From Mesostigma viride (Eukaryota; Streptophyta; Mesostigmatophyceae; Mesostigmatales; Mesostigmataceae), in assembly GCA_009746045.1 (NCBI GenBank), contig RPFO01001489.1, forward strand, positions 1 through 62,000: DNA of 62,000 nt. Reading direction: 5' to 3'. The notes beneath the pieces are model-generated. The model saw only the letters and a program-made list of their open reading frames with translations, was not told where the DNA came from and did no database searches. Made by a program: the position numbers and the translations under genes. Below, in pieces: positions 9,001 through 18,634 of this stretch (within the stretch, counting starts at the first letter, position 1; every line of letters starts with the position of its first letter).

Positions 9001-12000
9001 ACAGCCCAAGCCAAGGCAACGTGGGGCTCAGCGCTGGGGGATGTGCACCGGGCCTACCAGGCATATGGACCCGTCAAGAGAGGGAAGGGCGTGTCTCTCC
9101 CAACTCCTCTGTACGGCAAGATCTGGGCGATTGTGAAGCCCTTTTGGCAGAAAGGAGAGCAAGCCAAGGCCGAAGGGGACGGCGCAGGCGACAAGGCAGG
9201 GGGGCTGAAGAGACGGACAAGTGGGGGCCGGACCAGAAGAACTTCATGCAGCGCTGGCTGTTCTGGTGTGAGGACCCTTTGAAGCCCGCTGTCGACGGCA
9301 AGCCGGCGATCGCACAGGATATCGCGGCTCGGCAAGACTTCCTTGACACGCGCCCTAAAGACAAGGCGCACGAACTGTCCATTTTCACCGCGCATCGGGA
9401 ACTTGCGAGTTTCCAGTACTTCGACAGCCTGATCCAAGCGCCGATCATGTCCTGTGAGGCCCCTCCCAGCAACCTGATAAAAATAATGGAAGTCGCCAAG
9501 AATTTGATAGAGGCGGCAAAGCAATTCGCCCACATCAAGTTCCTGGAGAACCCCGAGCTGATGGCCGCTTGCAAACAACTAAACGGGACTTTCGACCCCG
9601 TATTGGTGAGGGAGCACGTGTTTGGCGTGAAGCTGAAGGGCACCTTCGCCACGGACCTCGACAAGTTCATCGCCGACTGCCGCCTGACCAGAGACTTTTG
9701 GCGGGTGGTCGTCACGGCCATGAGGGCGATCATTCTCACGCTGAGGGACCTTCCGCCGGCTAAAAGGAAAGTGGTCGACCAGAAGGACTGGAAGTTCCCG
9801 AGAGGGCTGCTCGCTTCCCACCCCCGTCATTTGTATGACGATTTGGGGTGAAGACCAAACATCTGCTGGGTGTGCCACAGGAGGCGGCGGCGGAGGAGGA
9901 GGTCGAGGAGGAGGAGGAGGAGGGGACTACCAAGGCCAAGAAGGGGTGGGGAAGGTTGGAAGCCTACAGCGATTGGAAGGGGGTGAGGATGGGATCCGAC
10001 TGGATCGCATACAGGACAATGACATGGAAGGAAAACGAAAAAAGAAAGGATCTGGTGGTGACGAAGGTGGTGGACGAGTTGTGCACGGGGTTACAAAATT
10101 CCTCGGTCGCTGGAGGACCAGGCGTTTGCTGTGCTGGACCTGGCAGCTGACAGCAACGAGAAGTGGAGGAACCTGCGCAAGTGGGACGCAGACTGCATTC
10201 CGGAGGAGAGCAACATTCCCAAACCCTCCTCGCATTTGAGCCCGGTCGTGTGGGATGTGGTTGACAAGATGACCAACGCCCTTTTTAGGGGACCCTGCAG
10301 AGTTCTGCTGGTGTTCGGGGAGCCCGCCCATATCCGCCGGTGGAAGCGCCTGGTCCGCCTTATCAAATATTGGCTTGTTGAAGATGGGTGGGAAGGCCTC
10401 AAATACTTTTCCGACGACGATTCTTCGTCTGATGAGGATGATGATTCGGAGAAGGGGAAGAGGGGGAGGCGGATGAGGATGAGGATGAGGAGGAGGATGA
10501 GGAGGAGAAGGAGGAAGAGGGGGAGGAGGAGGACGAGGAGGAGGATATTGCTGAGGGGCACCCGCCCGGGATGGGTGAGGGGCAGGCGGAGGGGGAGAAA
10601 GGGGATGGGGAGGAGGGAGGAGGGGGGAGGGGGGAGAGGGACGGGGGAGGAGATGGAAGGGGAGGGAAAAAGCGCAGTCGGGGTGATGGAGGCTTGCGTG
10701 ATGAGACAATGGGGGGGATGAAGACAACAGGGGGGAGGTAAGCGCCAGCGTGCTGGTGAAGGAGACTCGAGGCCTGTCGTTGGAAACGCCGGCGGGCGTA
10801 TCTGTGACGAGGAGGGGGATCGCCAGCGGGAGGGAGGCTCGCGGCCTGTTACTGGAAACGCCGGCGGGCGTATCTGTGATGAGGAGGGGGATCGCCAGCA
10901 GGAAGGAGGCTCGCGGCCTGTTACTGGAAACGCCGGCGGGCGTATCTGTGATGAGGAGGGGGATCGCCAGCAGGAAGGAGGCTCGCAGCCTGTTACTGGA
11001 AACGCCGGCGGGCGTATCTGTGATGAGGATGGGGATCGCCAGCAGGAAGCAGGCTCGCGGCCTGTTACTGGTAGCGCCGGCGGGCGTTCCCGATTTACGG
11101 GAGGCGGTCGTGTCCGACAGATGGGAATGAGGCCTCGTCAGGATTCATGGGGACCCCCGGTTGAGGGGACCCCCGCCCTCGCCTCGGTTTCTTTGGGTCT
11201 GGGTGACGATCCCGTACCGTCGTCAGGAAGGACGGTTGTGATGACTTTGCCCCCCCGCTCGACGGGGATGGAGCAATGCCCGAACACGATACTGCTGAAT
11301 GAGGATGACGATCCGGAGCCGTCGGCTGACACGGATTTTGTTGCGAGCACCCCACTGCAGAAGAGGGTATTGGAGGCTCGTAACGTGGAGGGTCCGCCGA
11401 AAGTCTCAGGTGGAGGGCCGGCGTTTGCCGGATTGATGCGCCCGACTGAGGTGGTCGATGTTGAGGCGCCGCCAGGGACATCGACCGCACCGTTGACCGC
11501 ATTGACGGATATCTTCGATCGACCAAGGATGCCCTTCCACGCTCCAACGGTACATTCGGCCGGTAAATTTCATTTTCAATAAACGAGTTTTATAAGTACC
11601 TTAATATATTTCTACATAAGTTTTTTTGCATCAGTCCATGGCTTCATTGATTTCTCACACGACCCTTCCGTATTCATGTTAATTGGCATGTGCTTACGTG
11701 CAGGGAAAGGCGAAGAAGAAACTCCAGTTCGGTTTCCCCGTGGATCCGCGTCTGGGACTGTGTCCAGAGAGGCCGGCCGTGTTGTTGGCCAGGCCGCGGT
11801 CGGCGAACCAGTTGCACAACCGGGGGGGGAGGGGACGAGCTCCCACCCAACGCACCAACTCACGCACCAGCCTTACCGTGCGGTCAGCCAGAAAAAACGT
11901 ACGAAGAGTTGATGGCAGAGGCGGCGGCTGCGCAGGGGCAGAAGGCAAAACGTCGGGGAGGGGGCAGGCGAGGGGCGGGGCAGGAGACGGAGGGTGCCGA

Positions 12001-12397
12001 CGAACCTGCACAGCCGCAGAAGGGTGGTGGTCAGGGCAGAGATGCGACGGCCGAAAACCGAATCAGGGACGTTCGGCCGGACGTCCGGATGCGCTTTATG
12101 GATGGCGCGAAACTGAGTCGCGGAGGTTGGAGTTCGAAATGGGTAGACGAGGTGTGCATAAACTGGGAGCACAAGTACCCCAAGAAGGAAGATTTTCCGC
12201 TCTTTGGCACCCTCCTGGGCAAAGAGAGGGAGAAGGTGGTGTTCAGATGGTTTGATGAAGGGCACGACCTCGGTTGGAGTAATGAGTGCGAGCAAAAGTT
12301 TCGTTTCCCTCTGAAGTTCGCTAGAGAACATGTTACTCTCCTGAAGGAAGGCGCCAGCTGGGACAACATTCCTTCATATCGACCTGGCAAGCGATGA
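5375..12397 (+). CDS. Very long unrecognised multi-exon gene (about 1.9 thousand residues if frame breaks are repaired)
   Basis: I read one gene with exons 5375-6049, 6171-6227, 6355-6435, 6560-7066, 7492-8675, 8932-11562 and 11704-12397. All listed introns are GT-AG and the splice phases agree at each junction. The product starts with a Pro/Gly-rich region, continues through charged helical domains (6.6-7.1, 7.5-8.7, 8.9-10.4 kb), a very acidic stretch (about 10.46-10.71 kb), a 24-residue repeat array (10.74-11.09 kb) and a compact C-terminal domain (11.9-12.4 kb). Reading frame is lost at several places, mostly homopolymers: G6 at 8605, G6 at 9199, G4 at 9845, G runs near 10454-10466, G7 at 10711, A6 at 11892; also a shift near 10100 and an in-frame TGA at 8158. 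No known domain is seen. It could be a gene with assembly indels, a young pseudogene, or part of a selfish subtelomeric element. Confidence 0.5.
6171..6435 (+). CDS. Short exons 2 and 3 of the long gene
   Basis: Exon 2 (6171-6227, 19 codons) lies between TTCGCAG and GTACAT. Exon 3 (6355-6435, 27 codons) lies between TTTTTACAG and GTAAGT. Both keep phase 0 and join the Gly-rich linker without stops. They encode GRQEDVGAREARSMAGSTQ and a Gly/Ser/Arg-rich stretch. The intron after exon 3 carries a hairpin copy 55 bases from its 5' splice site. Confidence 0.5.
6560..7066 (+). CDS. Exon 4 of the long gene, helical charged domain
   Basis: Bounded by TTCTTGCAG and GAATGAG|GTAAGT, this exon adds 169 codons in phase 0. 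After a Gly-rich linker comes a helical region (YQLKKLAKWVVAEVRTE), a segment with IPSAKALIKWMQENLFEGKG, and a Lys/Ala-rich tail (KIAKGSKKAAEAAAVEG) that may be a nuclear signal. The exon's last bases (GGGAATGAG) recur at the start of the two tandem intron copies downstream. Confidence 0.55.
7057..7491 (+). repeat. Three tandem copies of an exon-end plus intron unit (about 140 bp each)
   Basis: Units begin near 7057, 7195 and 7343 with GGGAAYGAG followed by GTAAGT (copy 2 reads GCCAAGT, a lost donor), then TACCTCTGTTGTGAGGGGG, then a hairpin element (7124, 7263, 7410), TTTACTTY and TATGCTTTCCTGATTTTTT. The last copy ends at the true CTGCAG acceptor (7491). Tandem duplication of a splice-donor region gives two intact potential 5' splice sites. 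Confidence 0.8.
7492..8675 (+). CDS. Exon 5 of the long gene, with in-frame TGA and a G-run frame break
   Basis: After CACTGCAG the frame reads YVQAERATHAAILYSIS and runs open to a TGA at 8158. The same frame then stays open through MAEAASTAVLTGRADLLDD and KKPPLPPAICGFLVLDG to 8604. At the G6 run 8605-8610 the coding signal moves to another frame (VDVQMLKGETILPTWWQ), which ends in phase 0 at GTAAGCC (8676). The domain is helical and charged, with an aromatic-rich core (VIPVWRYSFQFLADRCPNTF). It matches no family I know. The TGA may be a nonsense mutation, a paired indel (the frame with MTDEELISTCERARPREW is also open locally) or a recoded codon. Confidence 0.5.
8676..8931 (+). repeat. Intron carrying three tandem hairpin units (67-69 bp)
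   Basis: The intron begins GTAAGCC, and hairpin copies follow at 8685, 8754 and 8821. Each unit has the hairpin, then TATAAG-like sequence, GGTTTTC, a pyrimidine run and a CAG/TAG (AATTTCAG, CACCTTAG, TCTCAG) before the next copy. So each unit looks like a miniature intron body. The final acceptor is GGGATGCAG at 8931. Confidence 0.7.
8932..9849 (+). CDS. Exon 6 (first part) of the long gene, with frame breaks at G runs
   Basis: The exon opens in phase 0 with VTEQVGKMIEVVRQLGNAMN. Coding signal leaves this frame at the G6 run 9199-9204 and resumes in the next frame with ETDKWGPDQKNFMQRWLFWC. That frame continues through a long helical segment (SNLIKIMEVAKNLIEAAKQF) and a basic end (KRKVVDQKDWKFPRGLL) to 9849, where GGGG at 9845 precedes a local stop. 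Composition is typical of a folded cytosolic or nuclear protein. No family is recognised. Confidence 0.5.
9850..10740 (+). CDS. Exon 6 (middle part): Glu-rich linker, folded segment and very acidic region
   Basis: The frame after the 9845 G run reads a Glu-rich linker and KKGWGRLEAYSDWKGVRM up to about 10100, where it changes frame (no homopolymer; cause unknown) to SLEDQAFAVLDLAADSNEKW, continuing to DDDSSSDEDDDSEKG near 10450. After the G runs at 10454-10466, a third frame is strongly acidic (EADEDEDEEEDEEEKEEEG) until the G7 run at 10711. The acidic stretch resembles those of nucleolar and chromatin-binding proteins, but low-complexity sequence cannot fix a function. Confidence 0.4.
10740..11562 (+). 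CDS. Exon 6 (last part): 24-residue repeat array and Pro-rich tail
   Basis: In one frame (starting KRQRAGEGDSRPV) the sequence is open to the donor GTAAAT at 11563. It contains four near-identical 72-bp repeats and one degenerate unit, coding for GNAGGRICDEEGDRQQEGGS then RPVT. Each repeat contains the hairpin element in reverse orientation (starting 10783, 10855, 10927, 10999, about 11070). The remainder is Pro/Thr/Gly-rich with acidic patches (EDDDPEPSADTD). The exon ends in phase 1, which fits the next exon. Confidence 0.5.
10783..11090 (-). repeat. 72-bp coding tandem repeat carrying inverted hairpin elements
   Basis: Five units with a period of 72 bp each contain GAAACGCCGGCGGGCGTA, which is the reverse complement of the hairpin element found upstream. 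The period is a multiple of three, so the repeats stay in frame. This is the only place where the element is coding and the only place where it is inverted. Confidence 0.8.
11704..12397 (+). CDS. Last exon of the long gene, C-terminal domain
   Basis: TGCTTACGTGCAG precedes the exon. Joined in phase 1 it reads GKGEEETPVRFPRGSASGTV and continues to QPYRAVSQKKRTKS, where the A6 run at 11892-11897 shifts the signal to EKTYEELMAEAAAAQGQKAK. From there it runs to a stop at 12395-12397. The final 110 residues look folded, with Trp/Phe-rich sequence (GWSSKWVDEVCINWEHKYPK, VVFRWFDEGHDLGW). No domain is recognised. AATAAA occurs in the preceding intron (11579), so alternative polyadenylation is possible. 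Confidence 0.5.
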
Positions 12398-13778
12398 TGG
12401 GCGAGGACTTTGCACGAAATCGCGTTTTGCACGTAATTGCCCACCGCAACGTGGAGAAATGCAGATGTACATAGTAGTTGGATCAGTTACCGTGACTTTG
12501 GGCAGTTTAGTAGTTGGGGTGACGTGTCCAATGTATATATGGTGGGGCGCGTCCAAGGGGGTCCACGCTGATTGAGCACTTGCATGTGTTCTTTCAACAT
12601 ATTCGGACATGTATGAAATGAATAAATTGTTTGGAGGATTGCAAATTGATTGATTGAAGAATGAGATACCATTATTAATTGAAAAATGTAAAACCTCATT
12701 GTGAATTTGTACTTCAAACTTTCACATGCATGCCCCAAATTGTGCATTTGTGCAGGTTTTAATTATGAGAAGTAGCATTTCTCTACAAATATTGAGAAAT
12801 TTAGGGGCACTTGGGGTTGTTGGCCATGTTCATTCATGATAAAATGGACTTTTTATGCTGTAACATCATCTTCCACTAGTCCAAAACGCTGCTTTCATGA
12901 CGTCAAAAGTACCAGCAATGGCCCTAGGTTGGAGCAGTAGATGTTGGGGACGCCCTTCAAAGGTTGATAATTAGGTTTCTACGAGTTTGTTGAGGTACTG
13001 GCTGGGGCAAAGGAAACGTAGTTTTTTCCAGTTTCTCACCCAACTTTCATGCGGAAACCCTGGAAACCGGCATACATATTATTACGTCAAGACTCGGGTC
13101 TGCTGCGGCACCATGCTTGGTATTTCCATGGTGTTTCGACTTCTTAACACATGTTTATTCATTCCGAACGTCCGGACTCTCGGCTAAACCGAGAATTGTG
13201 CAGACTTTTATTGGGTAGCGCCGGGCATGATGGTGCCTGCAAATAGCGTAAGGCGTGACCGTGGCTATTGCTACGGTATGCTGTATTTTCCTGGAAATGC
13301 CCTCTGCCACCGGCTCAATAGTGCTTGCAGGCGTAAGTATATCGTGTTTCTACCTAGTTTCTGCCAGTTTTCCACTTATTTCTACCGACCTCTGCCCAGC
13401 CTCTCTAAGACCGCCATCCTACTCGACGTTGCTTGCATGCCAGCGATAGCAGGTTGCAGTTGTGCAGTATTTAGGTGCTGTATACGTCGTCAAGCCGTGC
13501 ATATATCGTGAGGATTGGATGTTGATGGTTTATACTGCGTTGATTGTGCAAGAAGACCAGCTAGGTGCCCATAATCATGGTGTATAATCATGTGTTGTTA
13601 GCATCTTGCCACCATTTGCTAGCATGCATTCCAGCGTCATCTTTGCCTGCATGTAAGCTCATGGATCACTCAACCTATCCAAGCCTTGCCTGTCCTCTGG
13701 GACGCTCTATGGGCTGTACTTGCTCGCGCTCGCGTCCCCACTCCCCTGATTACCGTCATCCGCACGCTGTAATATGAG
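12398..13778. other. Gene-poor stretch between the long gene and a LINE remnant
   Basis: About 1.4 kb with no supported coding region. It is more AT-rich than the block to the left, and the hairpin element is absent. The 3' part may be the decayed 5' part of the adjacent LINE, but I see no conserved polymerase motif in it. Confidence 0.5.
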
Positions 13779-15023
13779 GGGTCGACCATTTCGGTGCGCA
13801 CTCAACACGGCATTACCCCGCCCTGCCCACTGCAGACCGGCGTCTGGCAGGGTTGCGTCCTGTCGCCGTACCTGTTTATTATTGTAGTGGATTATGTTAT
13901 GCGCCAGGCACGTGCTCGCTTTGCTAGCATTGCAGGCCGTGCCCCTGGCCTAGCGATCACGAACGAGCTTGGGGAAGGGGGGCCGACTAACAAGCAGAAT
14001 TTACTAGCTGACCTCATTTATGCCGACGACATCACGCTCATCGAGAAGCCGGAGTCTGCCCAACTTTGGCTGGACTGCCTGGCGCTCGAGGCTCGGGCGG
14101 TTGGTCTAGAAATCAGCCCCAAAACGGATCGAGGCCCTGGCCCTCGGCATGGCAGGGCCCCCACCCACACTCCGCCTCTTAGACGATGCCGAGGTCAACT
14201 ACCCTACTTCAGGCCGCTTCAAGCTGCTCGGCAGTTGGCTTCCCGACTGCGAGGACGACATGACGACACGGATCGGCATGGCGTGGGCGCACCTCCATGA
14301 CCACCGCCGCTGGTGGAGCAACCCCGCCCTACCCCGGATCGTCAAGCGTGACCTCTTCAAGGTCGTCATTCTGACGATCCTGACCTACGGCGCCGAGACG
14401 TGGACACTGATGCAGGAGCTGGAGCAACGACTCGACGGCGCCGTCACCAAGATGCTGCGCAAGGCCCTTAACATCCCCTTTGGTTTGCACATTAGTAATG
14501 AGGATTTGTACGCTGATTTGCCCTATGTTTCCCACATTATTAGGCACAGGCGCCTGGGCCTAGCCGGGCACAGGTCTGGCCCGCACAGATCAGGTAGATA
14601 CATCAGATAGACTAGCTGGCACCAAGCCCGCCCAGCCTGGGCGATATGTCCTCACCTGGCGTGCCCCCGGCCGCGCGCGGCAGGGCCGCCACCCGTGGAC
14701 TTTTCGTGATAGACTCGGCATGGACATGTGCTACACTAGACGTGACGGGCTCACCCCCGGGCAGCCTCCTGGTTTGTCTGTAATATGGAGGCAGATGGTG
14801 CGCAAGGATAGATGGCAAGTAGTGATGAAGGAGACCACCCCCAAGCCTGTGGGGGCTCCGCGTGTGACCAAGTATGGCATTCATAGCGATTCGGGCCGCG
14901 GTGCCCACACCCCTGTAACTAGGACCTAGATAGCTTATACCATCCATTCCATCCCATGTTCCGCTCCCACTGAGGGCTTATGCTCACGTGACGCAGTCAC
15001 GTGTCTATTAATTAATTAATTAA
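13779..15023 (+). mobile_element. 5'-truncated, frameshifted LINE-type retrotransposon with (TTAA)n tail
   Basis: From about 13,800 the frame reads GVWQGCVLSPYLFIIVVDYV, the usual G-x-x-QG-x-x-LSP motif of LINE reverse transcriptases, then the catalytic YADDI near 14,020. After a frameshift near 14,130 the thumb/C-terminal part follows (FKLLGSWLPD, then LTYGAETWTL...RLDG...MLRKALNIPF). A C-terminal piece in yet another frame runs to 14,930. The element ends in TTAATTAATTAATTAA at about 15,008. No endonuclease or upstream palm motifs remain. It is a dead fragment of the same family as the copy at 49.2-50.5 kb. Confidence 0.8.
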
Positions 15024-15689
15024 TCCAAGCCTTGCATTACACGCACGTGCCTCTTTCTTTCAGTATTGCACGCGTTATGGAATGAAAACCCAGCACCTCC
15101 GTTCCCACGAGGCATGTGCTCAACACGTTGTGAGAGTGGATGATGCTTTGGCTATGGCTGCCTGATTCAGTCATATTAGGTCATCCAGTCATGATGTTTG
15201 ATGCATGTTTGATGCTGTATAACTTATACAACACCTATTTTCAACGTTTTGACCCTCCAAGCTCACTATGGCCCCGTTTATGGGGCTCATGTCGTTGCGT
15301 CATGTTGTGAAGGGCTCTCATTTTTCCCACTGCGTTGTACTGCGTTGTAATTGTGATGCTAATGAAAAATAGCTCCAGTGGCCCAATGGGCCTGAGTTTT
15401 GTTTCACAGAGCCTGCATATGTTGCCCATAGCTCGTGCAAGAAGCCAGATTTTTTTCATGAACCATTTGTGAATAAGCACATGACTTGTGACCTAGGGTC
15501 AAGAAATCGCGGTCATGGTCAGACCCCCCTGTATTCAAACCAGTGTATCTCTCTAATGAATTAGCATTTTGTAGGTCTGAGTAGCTCAAAAAATCCTTTG
15601 ATTTATGGGCTTTCAGGAAAGTATATACATGACCATGAAAAAAATTTTCCTTAGGTGCTATACGCGTTCTAAAAAAAGCTTACAACGCG
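15024..15689. other. AT-rich gene-free stretch
   Basis: No coding region is supported here. The sequence between the LINE tail and the ORF1-like remnant is AT-rich and shows no strong repeat structure beyond GCGATATATCGCG-like palindromic bits near 15,690. Confidence 0.4.
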
Positions 15690-16748
15690 ATATATCGCGT
15701 TCTAATTAAAAAAACACGGGTTAAATGCCTCAAGAAGGCTCGTGGAGGTCTCACCTGCCTGCTGGTCGAAGTGCTTGACGATGACATTGTGGCTGCGCCG
15801 CGCGATGTCGGCTTCCTCGCGAAGGTCGAGGGCTTGTTGCTTGAGTTGTGCCGAGATGGTGGAGGTGGTGGAGGTGACCTGTGCTGCTTAAGCAAGTCCG
15901 CCCAGGTGGAGGGAGCATCGCCGGCCGGGCCAGCAGGCGCCGGCTGGGCGGCGATGTCCTTCACCGCCTGGGCGGTGAGGCCCGGGCCGGCGGTGTCATG
16001 CAAGCTCTCAAGGGCGTTGGCGGTGGCTTGAAGGCGGTGGTCGAGGTCGAGGAGCTGGGCTTTGATGTCGGCAGTGGAGGCGGAAATGGCAGTGGAGGTG
16101 GAGGCGGCGGCGGTGGAAATGTGAGGAAGTTTGAGCAGTCAGCGTGCCGCCAATTGCTGCTATGTCGGCAGCAAGGGGGGTCACGTGCTGCTGAAAGGCT
16201 TCCGTGAGGATGGAACGGAATGCGGGGGCGGAGATGGATGGAGCCCAGATCTCGCCGTCAGACTTCTGGAGAAGAGAGTTGAGGACGGCGTGTTGGAGTT
16301 GGGGGCGGGGACACCCGAACATCTGGCTGATGTTGTGCCAGCGTCGGCCGTCGTCGACGAGGAGGCGTCCAGTGGCGTGGAGATGGAGGCACAGGTCGTA
16401 AAGCGAGGCGTAGTCCCCGAAGAAGATGTGATGCATAGCCTCACTCGGAGAAATGGTGGTCCAGTCGTAATCATCGACCTGGAAAGGTTGGGGCCGAAAG
16501 CGCGGTTCCGAGAAGCGTGTTTCCGCCCAGCGTGGCCCTCCAGTTTTGTCGGCGGGGCGGGCGCGTTTAGGGTCAGGCGATGCCGATGGCGAGGCATTGA
16601 GGCCGGGAGGTTGCCGGGCGACCACCAGTGCACGACTAGTGTCACCGCTGCCTGCCGGATCTGGCGAAGCGGCAGCCTCAGCTGCCGCATTGTTGAAGGC
16701 GAGCGCATCCGCCAAACTGCGTTGCGTCGACGGGCGTTTGCTCGTCAT
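15690..16748 (-). pseudogene. Retroelement ORF1-like remnant with two frame changes
   Basis: On the minus strand ATG 16748 opens a frame (MTSKRPSTQRSLADALAFNN) with a nuclear-type basic patch (DPKRARPADKTGG) and a folded part (SEAMHHIFFGDYASLYDLC). Near 16,110 the signal changes frame to a coiled-coil-like stretch (ADIKAQLLDLDHRLQATANA), and near 15,870 to another (LKQQALDLREEADIARRS). Coiled coil plus basic region and lack of a catalytic domain fit the first ORF of a LINE, but no family match is certain. Two frame changes suggest decay. It could instead be an exon of a host gene. Confidence 0.4.
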
Positions 16749-16999
16749 ATATTGCGTTTTAGATTCGGAAAATTATATCAGCATGTGCGTCTTAGAAAGA
16801 CGAAGCGATAGTGATATTCACGACTAAATTCGGTGCTCAAACGTGAAAGTTATGAGCTCCGACAGCCATGGCTACCTCGTGTTATTTTTATTATACCATG
16901 ATGGACCCCACACATGCACTTTAGTATTCAGTTCTGTTGGCCCAGACAATGCCCCCGCCATGCCACCCACGCACATTTCAGCTTAGCTAGCATGCACCG

Positions 17000-17225
17000 G
17001 TACAGTTATGCCAGACTCTAGCTCCTCGCACATGAGTAGTTTCAATTGCAGCAGTGGCTGGCCTCCAGGCATGATCGAGGCCGGGAAGACGGGTGTCTCT
17101 GCTCCCTTCCGGCAGCTCGTGCTACATACTGCAGGGATGAGAAGTGCATGCTCCGTATTATGTGCTCCGTATTATTGTGCTCCGTCACTCCCCAACAGGA
17201 GTGCGTGTATTATTGATTAATTAAT
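17000..17225. repeat. Short interspersed element copy
   Basis: The stretch shares its layout with copies near 48.42 and 48.87 kb: GCCAGACTCT..., GGCATGA, GGGAAGACGG, GTCTCTGC, then an ending related to GCTCCGTGACTCCCCAACGGGAG (here GCTCCGTCACTCCCCAACAGGAG) followed by a TTAATTAATGAATGAA tail. The tail form links the family to the local LINEs. Confidence 0.55.
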
Positions 17226-17699
17226 GAATGAATAGACAGCTTAGCTAAAAAACAAACTACTGCGTTATCAGTTTCTCCCACATTTGTTTGTAGCAGCCAG
17301 GAACTTGTCCATTTGTAAGCACCTCTGCTGCAATCGCTCTTTCGCGATTTGTATGTGTACATGTTTGAATACAGCCTGCATGTATACCAGCCAGCACATA
17401 TTGTGCGAATCAAGCTGGCTGATGCCACCGCCTGCTTGATGGCAGCAGGTTGATGATGGAAATTGAGGTGGTACCACTTGAGCAGATATCGGTACCATTG
17501 TGCTTGCCTTCTCTGCTGGATGACCACTGTCTGCGCAATAGCATTCATGATAAGGTTTCAGGTTGCATGTGCTAAGGAGAAAGCTCTGGACTGCAGCCAG
17601 GTTTATACAGGGCAGTCCACGACTGCCAGGTAAAACACCCAAGTGTTGGGGGGGATGTCAGGCAGCCAAACACAAGCTCAGGCGAGTTGTCCATGGCGA

Positions 17700-18050
17700 G
17701 AAGCGTGGCAATCCACACCAAACATCCCTGTTGTCAGGTACTCTGTAGAAGGGTTGCTGCCTTTGGCCATAAGGCCCAGAGCCGTCGCCCAGGAGGTTGC
17801 CCTCTCCCTTCTTCTGAGGTGCTGACCCAGCATCCCGTGGGCATCCTCCGATCCCTGGAAACTAGCCACCGTGAGTTTCAGGGCACCACGCCCCTGCAAG
17901 GTGGCGGGAGACGTCTGCCCTGGCGGGCGGTGGAGAACCACCTCAATCCGCAGCTCAATTACGTCAGGGACAGACAGAACGATAAAGTTCCCCCTTTCCC
18001 GCTGGACCTTGAAGCCCGACCTGGGGACGACTTTCCTCAGACTGCGGGTT
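17700..18050 (-). CDS. Possible downstream exon of the 18.6-kb minus-strand gene
   Basis: A minus-strand frame contains GNFIVLSVPDVIELRIEVVL and GRGALKLTVASFQGSEDAHG, which has the alternating hydrophobic pattern of beta strands, like the neighbouring exon. Exact borders are not clear; an AAACTCACGGTG context lies nearby. It is proposed only because it lies downstream on the same strand and has similar composition. It could be a chance open frame. Confidence 0.25.
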
Positions 18051-18513
18051 GGGGGGAGAGTTTCCTGCAGGAAGCATGGGCACATGCATGGGTGGTGTGC
18101 AGGGGGGAGAACACGAAAGGCTTGCACAGCTAGTGAGGCAGAGGGCGGAGGGGACCGGGTTGGGGATCAGTTGGGCAAGTGGCAGCTATCCACGGCAATT
18201 GTCTGTGCAAGGGTGGACATGGAACAACATGGACAATAGCCCCGCTGCGTGCCGAGAACCTGCTGCATGCCAGCACATGAAAGAAAGTCTCCAGTACTAC
18301 CATCAACGTAACATGAGACTGTCATGTGCCCTGCAGGGTGGAGATATGGCAGGGGTGTCGCAAGAAGCTTGAGCTGCGGGGAATCAGACTTGTGATACGT
18401 GCAAAGTATACCTAACATCACATTTGCAGGGTAACCTAGATTTGCTCATCGAGCTCACTCAAGCCAACCACATTCCCACAGAAACCTCCCCCATTACTTA
18501 CCCCGCTGCACTC

Positions 18514-18634
18514 TTTACCTGGTTCAGCATTACAGTGCCTAGCATGTAAGAGCCTACTAATCTTTACCCAGTTCAGCGTGACAGTGCCCAGCATCACTAT
18601 TCCTTACCCCGTTCAGCGTGACGGTGCCCAGCAC
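18514..18634 (-). repeat. Three tandem copies of an exon end with its 5' splice site
   Basis: Copies at 18514-18545, 18563-18594 and 18603-18634 share TTCAGCRTKACRGTGCCYAGCA. On the minus strand each is an exon end (coding TVTLNG-like residues) followed by a GGTAAA/GTAAGG donor. The copy at 18603 is the real end of the long frame above. Confidence 0.75.

Noticed and set aside
9927-10727. 266-codon minus-strand Pro/Leu-rich frame
   Set aside because: It is the shadow of the acidic coding region of the plus-strand gene.
1200-12397. Endogenous giant-virus or Polinton/Maverick segment
   Set aside because: The compact layout and MYND finger are suggestive, but no capsid, DNA polymerase, packaging ATPase or integrase is seen, and the long gene has many spliceosomal-type introns.
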